A stretch of DNA of 64,000 nucleotides from Buddleja alternifolia (lineage: Eukaryota; Streptophyta; Magnoliopsida; Lamiales; Scrophulariaceae), in assembly GCA_019426215.1 (NCBI GenBank), contig CM033402.1, forward strand, positions 8,309,246-8,373,245, in the 5' to 3' direction. Of the stretch, positions 8,938 through 19,474 are shown one piece after another. Numbering within the stretch: position 1 is the first letter of the stretch; the number at the start of each line of letters is the position of its first letter. The translations under genes and the position numbers were made by a program. The notes under the pieces were generated by a model, which saw only the letters and a list, made by a program, of their open reading frames with translations, ran no database searches and was not told where the DNA came from.

Positions 8938-11506
8938 TGTCGAATAGCCTTGGCTTCAACTCTCAAAATCGAGGTGAGCCTCGTAGATTGTTGGATTTTT
9001 TCCTCCGATTCTGAGGAGGAAACCACCTCTTTTGGGCATGATTTGTATAGTGCTACAGAGGGTGATAAGGTCATCGATGTTGAGTCTTCTGATATCGAAT
9101 TCGATGGGCGTAATACCACCATGATCTCCTCCCCTTCCCGAGGTGAAAACCAATGAAATAGTCAAGTCGGGGCCCTAGATGTTGTAAGAGCTCTTCAATC
9201 GTGTTTACTCTTCAGCAAGTGCGAAAAATACGCTAAATGTATGGCATATCTGAGATGTACCAGATTGTAGTCCCAATTGTGCAGGATAGGCCTCACCGTC
9301 CTCCCCTAGGTTTTACCTATTTTTATGTTGTCCACCTCCGGGCAGGTCTGGGTTTCCCTATTCCTCGCCTTTTTATCGAGATAGCCAATAGGTATTGCAT
9401 CCTTCTAAATCAGTTTGCTCCAAATGCCATTCGCATGATGGCTGGTTTTGCTGTCTTGCTCCACCACCATGGCCACCCAGCTACTGCCGACTTGTTCTAC
9501 TCTTTGTTTCTGCCACGCTCTACCTTTACAGATAGTGGCGTCTTTTACCTTACCTCCCGAGGTCAGGCGACTTTCTTAGCTACCCACCCCACTGAGAAGA
9601 AGTGGAAGTATAACTACTTTCTTGTAGCCCCGCCTCCGGGTGAACTTTGGGATTTTCATCGTGAGTTTCTGGAGAAGGTGGATGGTACTCATCCTTACCC
9701 TCCCCAAACTTTATCCTCATACCACTAGCAGCTTGTGCATCATCTGAATTTTACCCCTCGCGATGTGGGTAAACTCCTTGATGACCGTTTGTTACACAAC
9801 ATCCATTTCAGCCCCGTCGAGGCAGATCTGCAGGGTGAAACCCTAGGTAGTACTTGTGTGATGTTTTGCGAACTCTTTTTGTTCGCAGTCGACCGTTTCT
9901 GCTTCTAATAGTTGTTTGCTTTTGTTTGTTTTGTAGAAGAGCTAATGGACGCTTCTCGTGCTAAGGATGCTTTCAAGCACAGGAAGAAGCCTCCTCCAGC
10001 TTCGGAGCCTCCTCTGCCACCACCTCCCCCAGGTATGCCACCTCAGGTGGTACAATCTCCAGTTATGTCCTCTCCTACCCTGGGACAGGAAAAATAATCT
10101 CTCCCACTTCGTGATCCAGCCTTGGCATCGAAGATAGCCTCCGGTAAGGCAGATCTGCAGGGTGAAACCCTAGGTAGTACTTGTGTGATGTTTTGCGAAC
10201 TCTTTTTGTTCGCAGTCGACCGTTTCTGCTTCTAATAGTTGTTTGCTTTTGTTTGTTTTGTAGAAGAGCTAATGGACGCTTCTCGTGCTAAGGATGCTTT
10301 CAAGCACAGGAAGAAGCCTCCTCCAGCTTCGGAGCCTCCTCTGCCACCACCTCCCCCAGGTATGCTACCTCAGGTGGTACAATCTCCAGTTATGTCCTCT
10401 CCTACCCTGGGACAGGAAAAATAATCTCTCCCACTTCGTGATCCAGCCTTGGCATCGAAGATAGCCTCCGGTAAGAGGCTTGCAGCTTCGGCGACTCCCC
10501 TGGACAGTCGCCCAGCTAAGCGTGGCAACTCAGGCATTGCCATCAAGGAGCTCATGCCTGACCTATAACTCAGGACTGTAGATCCTCCAGCCTCTTCGAC
10601 TCGCTCCAAAGCTCAGGACCCTACTCCCATTTTTGCTTTGAGGAGTAACGACATTGCAGTGACGCTGGAATTTAACCTAAGGTTGCCCAACTCACTTGAT
10701 CGTCACTGCCTGGAGAATTTGACCCCACGCGAGGCTTTCAGGACTGCTCTTCTTCTCATGCCCAAGGCAAGTCTTGTTACATTCTGAGCTTTTGTGTTTC
10801 ATTGATTTCTTTCTATAAATATTTTATTTTCCATTGTGGCAGTTCCACATGCTAGTTGGCCGCGCTTTGACGGATCAGTATCAAAATACTGAGGTGGATG
10901 ACCTGCAGAAGAAATTATCCAAGGTCCAGGAGAAATTGAAGAAATCTCAGGAGTCCGGAGCATACAAGGAGAAGAATTTGCGTCAGGAATTGAAAAATCT
11001 TCATACAGATTTTCAGAAGTTGCTGGGTGAGAAGGTAGATCTGGAGGTGGCCTTAGCTGCACAAACAACACAGAGGCAGGCGGAGCTGGAGGAAGTCCTG
11101 AACGTGGAGCGTCAGAATTTGATGGCTAACTTCCCCACCTCTGCTGAAGGACAGAAGCTCCTTGCCAAATTTAAAGCCGAATTCCTTGCTTTTAAGGAAT
11201 TTTCAGATTTGGTCGATGACAAATCCATAGATTTCTTCGTCAAAGGCTTTGATGGCTGTGCTGCTCAATTTCGAGCCAAGGGCTATCCTCCCGAGGGTGT
11301 TTCTGAAGATTTCCTGGACCTAGAGGTAGCTCTAGAGGCTGTTGTAGCTGCTCCAGGAGCTCCCCCCCGCTATAGATCTAACTGCCCCACCTGTTGCAGG
11401 TCAGCCTGATGAAGCTGTTGCTGACCAGCTTGCAGGTGTTGCTGATCCCCCTCCTGGTGTTGCCAATGCTAATGCTGCTATTGTTGGGGCTGAGCCCACT
11501 GAGTGA
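8938..11506 (+). pseudogene. Antisense gene of gypsy element B: Transposase_28-like domain plus coiled coil, decayed
   Basis: This is the counterpart of the antisense gene in element A (35967-38227). The start MSNSLG lies at 8938. Exon 1 runs to 9846, exon 2 9937-10766, exon 3 10843-11506. The conserved domain (9237-9724) carries LRAGLGFPIP and NAIRMMAGF, roughly 60% like A by eye. The exon 1/2 join gives GETL/EELMDA as in A. Damage: a stop and frame changes after codon 23, a TAG near 9727, a 327-bp duplication of the exon 1/exon 2 region, a stop in the proline-rich part of exon 2, another stop near 10566, and a likely extra C in the C-run at 11363-11369; correcting the last would run the frame to the TGA at 11504. 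Exon 3 has heptad-like K/E/L-rich sequence. The role is unknown; the domain is known from extra ORFs of plant gypsy elements. Confidence 0.75.
9820..10473 (+). repeat. 327-bp tandem duplication spanning end of exon 1, intron 1 and start of exon 2
   Basis: Positions 9820-10146 and 10147-10473 are nearly identical; the one clear difference is ccacctcag versus ctacctcag. Each copy holds the GETLG-coding exon end, the 90-bp intron and the proline-rich start of exon 2. Near identity means the duplication is much younger than the decay of the surrounding gene. Confidence 0.95.
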
Positions 11507-12094
11507 AAAATATTTTAACAATTTCTGCTTTTTGATGGGCATATGTGGCTCTTTAGACAATTTATATTTTTGTTGATTTGGTTTTAGGCATATGTGGCCC
11601 TTAGACAATTTATGTTTATGTTTCGATGCTTGTTTTGCTAGACCTGCAGGAAAACTTCTTAGTTTTTTATATATCTAATATGATGCCTACCTATAGATTT
11701 TGCGTGTGCTGCCTGTCTTGCTAAGAAAATGGCCTACCTGTGCTAGAATTACTCCTTAGATTCTTTGATCATACCTGCATACCTTGTGAATAGTTAAGAA
11801 GATACAAAAAATTTAATTTCCCCTAAGGGAGAAGGTTAGTCTATCGTACATGTATGAATTTACGCACCTGGTATCAATTGAAAAAATGTTACAAATAATA
11901 CAACCATACCTCCATTGGTATTCTAGCTTCCCATACCTACAGTGTTTGATATGTACGAAAAATTCCAAGTATTCCTTCCAAGATCAGATAAACTGGTTTG
12001 TCCTCAGGTAATACCACTAGACCTGGACTAAGCTATAGCTGCAGCTCTTATCATGGGGCCTTACGTCTGATCATTCGTCAATTCTTAGTAATAT

Positions 12095-12290
12095 CTTGAC
12101 ACGTACAATCATGTGGACTTGCACTGTCACTATGCAATCGTAGGGACTTGCATCGGGATCAAACACCCTTACTTTCTCTCATGCAATCATGGAGACTTGC
12201 ACACGGGATAGAACACCTATCACCAAGCGTGTACAACCGTGGAGACTTGCACCGCACCTATGCAATCGTGGAGACTTGCCTTTGCCACTT
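12095..12290. repeat. Irregular repeats of a gcaatcgtggagacttgca-like word in element B
   Basis: About six copies of acaatcgtggagacttgcac-like sequence at 20-45 bp spacing. In element A the same position holds the reverse complement (35052-35215), so the array is a shared part of the region between pol and the antisense gene. Confidence 0.7.
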
Positions 12291-12350
12291 TTTTGTTCGC
12301 CACGGCCTCATGCGCAGTCTCGGTAAAAGATCATATCTCTCTCTATAGAT

Positions 12351-12796
12351 ATCGGATTGAGAAGATCCAAGATTCCATGGAAAGATAAGACAAATATTCA
12401 CAACTTTCTATAAGAACCAAAGAAATGAATCATCCGTTAAAGATATGAAAAATCCATCACAAAGTGATACTTCATTTAGATCGTTCGTGCTGCTCACTTC
12501 CGTTGACTTTTTCGCATTCGTCTTGACATTTCTGATCTTAGTCTTCAACATATAAATTGAAGCTATATCTCTTAGAATTATAATGGCATAAGAGTGAAGT
12601 TATTTGGATATCCACGGAGAGAGTTGTGGTAAAAATTCTAACACTGCGCTTGGAGAACCGTTTCTTCTTAATTTCGTGCTATTTTCTTCATTTTCCTAAA
12701 ATGTCTTTGGATGATCCTACAATAAAATCAAGATTTTAGGCAAATATTTAGTATCAAATATCAAATAAAAGCATTGTAATTAGACGAGATTGCTAA
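12351..12796. other. No gene seen between element B and the Athila-like fragment
   Basis: Composition is like retroelement leader or LTR sequence (words such as ccacggagagagttgtgg near 12614), but I cannot match it to another part of the window. The B/Athila-like junction lies somewhere here. Confidence 0.3.
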
Positions 12797-13066
12797 CTAT
12801 ATAAAGCACTTATCATGATCATATGGCAAGTCACTTGGATCCCTATAAAACAGGTTGTTCTGAACTATGCCGATTAGTTCTGGCAGAATATGGAACTTTG
12901 GTGTAGTGAAATCCCAAAAAACCACAGGTCCCGATATAGAGAGAATTCGTGGTGGTTCACTATCTCTAACAGATGAAAGAGGCACTGGTGATTGCATAGC
13001 ATGTATGATATCTTGCAACCATATTTGATTCTCCGGAAGGGTCATATCCAGAAAGTTGCTAGCCAT
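12797..13066 (-). pseudogene. Truncated gag start of an Athila-like gypsy element
   Basis: On the minus strand an ATG 74 bases after the primer-binding site opens an 89-codon frame. It contains HILPELIGIVQNNLFYRDPS followed by PYDH, which resembles the early gag block of Athila/Tat elements (a hydrophobic N-L-F-Y-G-x-P-x-x-D-P-x-x-H pattern). The frame then stops at KCFI, where full-length gag proteins continue for several hundred residues. Position after an LTR and primer site supports the call; lineage is tentative. Confidence 0.55.
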
Positions 13067-13140
13067 TATTTGAACCTGAAAAGAAAAGTACAGAGAATTT
13101 CAACTTGCAACAAAATAAAAAACTAAAATTAAACAGATTC

Positions 13141-13160
13141 CTGGCAACGGCGCCAAAAAC
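13141..13160 (-). other. Primer-binding site, tRNA-Asp type
   Basis: The minus strand reads TTGGCGCCGTTGCCAGGAAT just inside the LTR end. The PBS used by Athila-type elements is complementary to the tRNA-Asp 3' end (TGGCGCCGTTGCCGGGG), differing here at two or three positions. Confidence 0.7.
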
Positions 13161-13161
13161 T

Positions 13162-14310
13162 TGATGCACAATAAATCCTCACATGTTTGCACAGTATGTG
13201 GACTGGTCGTGTGTAGTAATAAAGTGAACAATAAGTCCGGATTATCGATCCCACAGAGACTTGAATTTTAGACTTTTTGAATTTAAAGCAAGCAAACTAA
13301 AACTAAAAAGCGAGGAATTAAAAATAACTAAAGAACGAGGATTAGCAACGTAAATAAAGTAAAAGCAATGCGTAAACAAGATAATAAAAACAAGATAACG
13401 ATGGGTAACAAGATGATGCAAACAAGATAGCTATGGAAGAGAGCAACTAAGATACATACATCGGCACAAATTAATCAATTTTCATTATAAGCATGTTCTC
13501 ATATTATTAGACTAATTTTCCTTAAGATTATTACCAAGTCGATCCCTCTGTGTTGGTAACCTATGCTTGATTGGGGGTAACAATCATATGCATGCATTAA
13601 ACAACTAGAAATTCCCCGGATCAAATTCGACTAACAGTATCCGGAGTATGTAACCGTCCCTAGCATCGACTAACTTAGAAAATATATTAATCCCTCTTGC
13701 ATCTTAAATTACCCTCTCCGCAGTGAAAAAATTTAAGCAATAAATCATACGTATGTTAGCTACGCATATGAAGCATTAAGAACAAGATTAAGACGCAAAA
13801 CAACAATAGAATTAATATGAAAAACACAATTTATAACTCAAATATCATAATTTAGCCTCAACATGGCCTTAGTTCAAAGAATCTAATTCATCATAAAAGA
13901 GAAAAGATAAAAACTTAAATTAAGATTCCTATTCATAGACAAAAACAAATCTAAATCTAAGAAACTCCCTCTCATGATTGATGATTGAACTTGGATCTTT
14001 ATCTCTTCCATGCTTCTTGATTTTTTCACCTTCAAGGGTTTGTGAAAATATCCATAACTAATCTAATCTAAGAACTACCCTAAAAGGGCTTTATTTCTGA
14101 CCTAAAACGTGTTACAAACCCCTACAAAACGGATCTGATATTTATAACCAAGAGGTGGAAGACTCCTATGCGAAAAGAAGTTGAAAATTTCCAAAACTGC
14201 TGCTGCCGACCTCGACGTTCAAGAGTCCCATTTTTCCCATATTCAGACGTTGAATTTTTCATTAAAAGTTGACTTTTTTTCACCTTCAGCACGTTTGATG
14301 TCGGAGACAA
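13162..14310 (-). repeat. LTR of the Athila-like element (5' LTR, outer end uncertain)
   Basis: It starts at TGATGCACAATAAATCC next to the PBS, so on the minus strand it ends ...GCATCA. Long non-coding sequence of LTR type follows. A minus-strand TATAAATA at 14146-14139 is a plausible promoter. The outer end is not clear and may lie anywhere from 14305 to 14360; no internal element follows on that side. Confidence 0.55.
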
Positions 14311-14373
14311 ATTAATTTGTTAAGTTATAAGATTTTTTCAATTAGTACTTGTAAAGCACATGTGACAAAGTTA

Positions 14374-14828
14374 GGGAAAATTGCATTTTTGGTCCCATAA
14401 CTTTGGCCTTATTCGATTTTGGTCCCATTCATTATGAGATTCTCACATTGTATCCCATAACTTTCAATTTTCCTCACATTTGGTCCCATTGAAGGATTCC
14501 ATCCAATGGTTAACTGTCAATTCTGTTAGTCAACATTTTGACTGAATTTTTGGGTAGCATTCGTGCATGAATGCAATCACACACGGATTATGTTCAATAT
14601 CACGATGTTTCTATTCAATATCACGTGTCACTCACGCACAAAATCTCCTTAAAAAATCGGTCAAAATGTTGACTAACGGAGTTGACCGTTAAGTGTTTAA
14701 CAGAATTCTTCAATGGGACCAAATGTGAGAAAATTTGAAAGTTATGGGATATAATGTGAGAATCTCGTAATGAATGAGACCAAAATAAAAAAAGACCAAA
14801 CATATGGGACCAAAAATGCAATTAACCC
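14374..14828. mobile_element. Mutator-like MITE, 455 bp, with 10-bp TSD
   Basis: Long terminal inverted repeats start gggaaaattgcatttttggt and, on the other strand, gggttaattgcatttttggt, and continue over about 150 bp (words ccataactttcaattttcc, cacatttggtcccattgaa). The bases gacaaagtta flank both ends (14364-14373 and 14829-14838). Long inverted repeats with a 9-11 bp duplication point to a Mutator-type element. No coding sequence. Confidence 0.85.
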
Positions 14829-14901
14829 GACAAAGTTATGTAATTTTGATAGAAATTATGACAGCAACAACTGTATCAGAGCATTTACGAAGTAAAAGTG
14901 A

Positions 14902-16350
14902 AGAGAAAAATACAATATTAGTCTCATAACTCATTAAGAAACCAACTTTGATCTCAAACTTTTTAAAGTGATAAAAATAGTCTCATAACTCAACTTAACT
15001 TTACAAAACTAGTCTTACCGTCAATTATGGACGGAAAAGCTAGGTCACGTAAGGAACACGTGGTTGTTTAGTCTGACTCCCCCTTATGACACCCAATAAA
15101 CGAACTCCCCCGTTTCAGAATTCAGATACACAAAGATTCCAAACCCTAACCATATTTCTCTGCAAATAATCTAAAATCCGCAACAAGTTTGAGCTTCCAA
15201 AGGCGATTAGCTTGGCAAAAGAGAAAAATAGTGGAGCTCTCATTCAATCGAGAGTTATGCTGTGGACCCATCATTTGGTTGACCGTCCCTCACCGCACTG
15301 TAGTAAGTGATTTTATCCAAAAGTATGGTTTAGTTCTTTGGGTTCGAACAAGTTTTAAACCTTACCCGGATTATCATCAGTACACCAGGAAGTTTTGTTT
15401 ATTGATGGGTTTCCACAAAAGCAAGCCAAGTCGCCCATCCATGTTTGTTGTGCTGATGAAATTGAAGCCATGTGTGTGCGTGTATGTGTGTGTAAGCAAA
15501 AAATTCTAGTCCAAACCCGGTCTGACCGAACCTATGTGTTATTCATCAGGAGAGTGAATTACATTTGCCATATGATTTGTCACAGATTAAGTGAATTACA
15601 CTTGGGTTCGGCTGAACCTGGCTCGGGCTAGAATTTACCGTGTGTGTAAGCTTACATATAAATAAAAGAAGTTTGGTTACAACAAAAAGTAATATTTGTA
15701 GCAAAATTTGAAGTGACAATGTTCAAATTATCACTAGATCTACATAATTAGTGACAAAATTTTGTTTTGTCACAGTAAAATTTTTTAGTGACAAGCGTTT
15801 TTTTTTTAAATTGTCACTATAAACAATTAGTGGCACATCTATAGTGACAACATAAGTACAGTGACAATTGTCACTAAGTTGTCACAAAATGTGTGTCATT
15901 AATTGTCAATAGTGATCATAATTTTTTTGTCATTAATCAAGAGTGACAATTTCTATACGAATTTTGTCACTATTAAATATATAGAAACTATTTTTGTGAC
16001 AAAACAAAAGTTTTTGTCACTAATATTTATAAATAGCAACAACTTTGACATTGTCACTTTGACATTTTGTCACCAATGTCTTATTGTTTTTATAGTGTTG
16101 TTCTTTTCCCTCTAAAACTAACTCCACTCTTTTGATTCCCTCCAAAAACATATTGTTACAGTTCGGTTGGGTTGCGGTTGGGGGTGGGGGGAGTGATTTA
16201 ATGGTCAAACTTGTGTTTTCCATCCATAATTGACGGTGAGACTAGTCTTGTAAATTTAAGTTGAGTTACGAGCCTATTTTTGCATTTTAAAAAGTTTGGG
16301 ACCAAAGTTGGATTTTTCGTGAGTTATGGGACTATTATTGTATTTTTCTA
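14902..16350. mobile_element. Mutator-like element, 1449 bp, long TIRs and 9-bp TSD, non-coding
   Basis: Inverted repeats of about 130 bp: the left arm reads gagaaaaatacaatattagt ... aactcaacttaactttacaa ... ccgtcaattatggacgg, and the right arm is its imperfect reverse complement. The 9-bp word taaaagtga flanks both ends (14893-14901, 16351-16359). The interior holds about 550 bp of non-repeat sequence (15100-15650) and a CACTA-like insert. The interior includes a 106-codon frame (15189-15509) with no family I recognise. No transposase is present. A captured host fragment (Pack-MULE) is possible but not shown. Confidence 0.8.
15676..16097. mobile_element. CACTA-like non-autonomous insert
   Basis: The right end reads gtctta then ttgtttttatagtg, the complement of a CACTATAAAAACAA terminus. 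The left end ggttacaacaaaaagt resembles a mutated CACTACAAC start. The body is packed with TAGTGACAA/TTGTCACTA words in both orientations, as in CACTA subterminal arrays. It lies inside the Mutator-like element and resembles the pieces at 6818-6884 and 7450-7664. Candidate flanking triplets are ttt and ttg, so no clean 3-bp TSD is present. Confidence 0.55.
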
Positions 16351-16359
16351 TAAAAGTGA

Positions 16360-16906
16360 GTAAACCCATGTAATTCAAAGTAGAAAGAGGGGAGAAGTGT
16401 GATTGGGTCAAAAGCAAATCGGATTTTCTATTACAAATAGTGTGTCATTTTCTCTTCCAATATTTATTTAAATTCATGACAAGTGTAATAAAATAAACAT
16501 CACTTGTTTATTTAAGGAAAAAATTTATACATTTGGCATGCATATAGGTAAATGAAATTAAAGATAGAACACGATTTGGAGCAAATGATCCGAATTGTAT
16601 CAGAATAGACGGGATAAAATGGATTTTGTCCTAATAACACTTGGAACACTCCTAGAGCATATAAAGAACAAAGTGATGCAAATAATTAAACTAATAAAGG
16701 GTAGGTTAGGAATAAATGTCTCACAATACAACATATAAAGTGGAATTTACCCATACTTTTGACATTACTATTTAAAAATGCACAATTGATCCAATTACCA
16801 ACATAACGAATTTTTTTATTAGAATTTTCATAGACTGATGACATTCATTGGGGCTCCTCAGTTTCAAGAACCCCTAATACGATCCATTCTTTGAGAACAT
16901 CTAACA
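16360..16906. other. No gene seen
   Basis: AT-rich non-coding DNA between the Mutator-like element and the terpene synthase exon. It would be the 3' flank of the terpene synthase pseudogene; a possible poly(A) signal is not distinct. Confidence 0.3.
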
Positions 16907-17210
16907 TTAAATAACAATGGAATCGAAAATTAGAGCAACAATTTGATCATGTCCGGACCCTATCCCTGGATCCGACATCAAATCTTCGCCGCTTTGGTAT
17001 GTAGCATCTTGGATACGTGCATAGTTGAGAACATACTTCACCCAATGCCTTGGTCCAGAACTTGCAATCAATTCCTTATTTATAATTTTCCATTGATCCT
17101 CAGCAAGTTCAAAAATGTTATCTAGAGCTTCTTGCTTTGACACACCATTTTCTATGATGTAACAATCAATTGGTGTTGGAAATACGCCTTCCTCGTGCTC
17201 CCGTTTCAAT
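16907..17210 (-). pseudogene. TPS-like: Terpene synthase, last exon (C-terminal domain)
   Basis: The minus-strand frame reads KREHEEGVFPTPIDCYIIEN followed by GVSKQEALDNIFELAEDQWK, NARIQDATYQSGED-like sequence and ends DSIVI stop. This is the usual layout of the final exon of angiosperm class I terpene synthases (KRxH...DCYMKE.GVS..EA; ..LN.AR..D..Y..GD; ...VDPIPI end). At the expected intron end the sequence is tttacaattgaaacgg: the acceptor AG appears changed to AA, so splicing into this exon should fail. The previous exon lies on the same strand at 39862-40106, on the far side of gypsy element A. Product would be a sesqui- or monoterpene cyclase; substrate class cannot be decided from this piece. 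Confidence 0.85.
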
Positions 17211-17924
17211 TGTAAATTAAGATCACATATATATTAAGTATATAGAGAGGTTTGTCATTAATTGCTACACATAGATACACTATAACTTAATGAATTAGTC
17301 AATTTGCTTATACACACTACAACTTTATTAGTCAATTTGTTCAATTATTATTTTTAATTGTTGCCAATTTGGTCCCACTCCTCCAAATTGAAATCATAAT
17401 TAACCGAATTTACGTTGCTTGGGAAAAAATTCACCGTTTCAGAAAATAATACGTATTTATAGAATAAACATTTTGTATATTTGAATGGATAATTTGAGAT
17501 GATGTTGGAAAAAAATGATTCAATAATTATTAAGCTAAGAAAATTCTCACCCATATTTGAACTATCTCATTGCCCACCCAAATATGCATTATATTAAATG
17601 AAGGGTGTCAATGAAGCTGAATGAATTGAGGGTGCTTAAACTCATGCTTGGGTTGATACTTAACTAGATTTTTTACTCAAGGCTTGGACTTGGAATAAAA
17701 ATGAATATGAATATCAAACGAGCTTGAGCAGGCATGAATACAAATAAGATAAGTCCACCAAATAGAAGGAAAATTCAACAATTTCATACCACTTCAAAAT
17801 CCTCAAATTTAAAAGTTATATCCATACTAGTTAAATTAAAACGCCAATTCTCTCTAAACTCTTATGGATAGAAGAGAATTAATTAGATTTGAACTCTCCT
17901 ATTATCCTTGATATTAATTAGATC
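17211..17924. other. Probable intron remnant of the terpene synthase; no gene
   Basis: AT-rich non-coding sequence between the last terpene synthase exon and element A. By position it would be the 3' part of the intron into which A landed. Confidence 0.4.
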
Positions 17925-18478
17925 TGAGGAAGCCCAAGACTTAATGGACTAAAACCCATTAAGAAGGCAGATCTGGATCCTTTCTCTAAGATATCCAACC
18001 AAAGCTGGAAGACCTAGAAGACCTGGAAGACCTGTCAACCTAGAGACCTGCGGAAAAGCGCGTATCTATATAAGGCAGGGCTGGGGACAAATATCAATCA
18101 AGACAATACTTACCTTAAATGAAGATCTGGCGGGATTAGGCAGCCGAGGGACATTAATGGTGATTGATCCATGATTAGATACATCCTAAAATTAGAAGGA
18201 TGATGATTGATCCTCTTACCATATGTATAATTAGTATAGTTGACCTTCTATAATTCACCCCACCCCCTCAAAAACGTGTATATATACCCCATCTCAAGCA
18301 TAGTAAAGACACCTTTTGAATCTCCGTGGACGTAGGTCTAACTTTTGGACCGAACCACGTTAAAACTCTTGTCGTTTACATTATCACATTCATATTATTA
18401 TTATATCTCACAAATATACTCGCATTATCCCAAGTAAAAATATAAATACATTGTTGGTGTGAAACCCACACACATCAA
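17925..18478 (+). repeat. 5' LTR of gypsy element A, lacking its first ~33 bp
   Basis: It matches the 3' LTR (38829-39430) from tgaggaagcccaa to cacacacatca, with about ten substitutions and a few indels by eye. The first ~33 bases of the 3' LTR (TGATGTAGGTGG...) have no counterpart: the left flank takes over at 17924. A TATA box (tatataa, 18067-18073) precedes ggcagggctggggac. A short array of 9-bp units (ggaagacct/agaagacct) has three units here and five in the 3' LTR. Confidence 0.9.
18067..18073 (+). promoter_or_regulatory. TATA box of gypsy A 5' LTR
   Basis: tatataa in the context cgtatctatataaggcaggg; the same sequence is kept in the 3' LTR at 39020-39026, where it could fire outward into 3' flanking DNA. 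Confidence 0.65.
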
Positions 18479-18479
18479 T

Positions 18480-18497
18480 TGGCGCCGTCTGTGGGAA
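18480..18497 (+). other. Primer-binding site of gypsy element A
   Basis: TGGCGCCGTCTGTGGGAA starts two bases after the LTR end. The first nine or ten bases fit the tRNA-Asp-type PBS; the rest departs from it, as in many Tat-lineage elements. Confidence 0.7.
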
Positions 18498-18563
18498 ATC
18501 TGAGTCAAAGACGTGAGGTAAGCTTAATATTTTTTGCGTGTTTTTTCTGTATAACAAGTTGTG

Positions 18564-19470
18564 ATGGCAGATCCAGGTATAGGGGAAATGATGAATGTTG
18601 AAGGAAATGCTGGAAAGAAGGCGTTGTTGTACCCGGGGGAAGGAGATCGGGCAGCCCCAAAAATGCCGGCCCAGTTAGCTAGGTGTTTGGCGGATGAAAT
18701 GCGCGATCCCATGGGTGAAAACTCACCAGGGGCACAAAATGGAGGGGAAGAACGATCACCTGGCGAGGTGGTCATGGTAAATCTGATGGTGAGCAAGCTG
18801 AGAGGAATTGTGGACGAAGCTGTCACAGCTGTGTTCCAATCTAAACTGGCAGGTATGCAGGATTTACAAAAGGAGGGCAACTTGGCATCCCTACCATCAA
18901 AAGGGATGCCTAAAGCGGGAGACGAGAAGGTAGGGGGTAATGGTGACTTTACCCCTGAAGGAAGTTCTGGATAAAGAGCAGGAAGGCGAGATTTCCTGGA
19001 GTAGGAGGAAGGCAAGGACGAGAACGAGCCTCAGAAGAAATATCGGGCTCCCAAGGGTCGCCAAATACGCCGGATGAACCTGGAAGAAGCAGAGGAGCAA
19101 GAAGGGTGGGTACCTTCGCCTAAGGTACTAGGTCAGTAGCCTCAGGTGCGGCAGCAACGTCCTGATGCAATAGAAAAGGTAGATCTGCAGGAGCGCCAGC
19201 CGCCGGGCTGGGCAGGCAAAGCTGGAGAACTGGAGGATGAAGCCAGTAATTATGAGTCTGCCCAATCTCTTTGGGGAAATCAGGAAGCAAAGCAGAGAGC
19301 CCGGGACAAGCCAAATCAGCTTGAACTCATGGCAAAGAGAATGGAGGAGATAGAGAAGAAGGTGGCAGCTGGGAAAACCCAGTTGGATAGGGGAATTCCA
19401 TTCTCGGAGTCCATTATGAAGGAAAAGCTACCCCGTGACTTCAAGAGTCTTTCCATAACACCTTATGATG
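18564..19470 (+). pseudogene. gag of gypsy element A, N-terminal part (before the copia insertion)
   Basis: The frame opens at the ATG at 18564 (MADPGIGEMMNVEG) and runs in one frame to the copia insertion, broken by three stops (TAA 18972-18974, TAG near 19002, TAG 19137-19139). It encodes a charged, Lys/Glu-rich protein ending KLPRDFKSLSITPYDG, typical of the stretch just before the retrotransposon gag core. The frame continues exactly across the copia element (insertion plus TSD is 9920 bp) into GITDPEEHLYTF at 29390. Gag would form the virus-like particle. Confidence 0.8.
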
Positions 19471-19474
19471 GTAT

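Larger units (their letters stand above)
7665..12350 (-). mobile_element. Ty3/gypsy element B (Tat-lineage-like), 3' half only
   Basis: On the minus strand this fragment keeps the 3' LTR (8223-7665), the polypurine tract, the antisense multi-exon gene (which reads on the plus strand here) and the repeat-rich sequence that in element A lies between pol and that gene. The order of shared words matches element A in reverse complement over the whole length, including the catatgtggccc words near 11535-11600 and the gagacttgcac repeats near 12110-12280. Nothing of gag, protease, reverse transcriptase or integrase is left: similarity stops near 12350. It landed in a CACTA-like element on the left. 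Confidence 0.8.

Noticed and set aside
15189..15509. GRF zinc finger or other known domain in the frame inside the 1449-bp Mutator-like element
   Set aside because: Cysteine and histidine spacing does not fit; left as unassigned.
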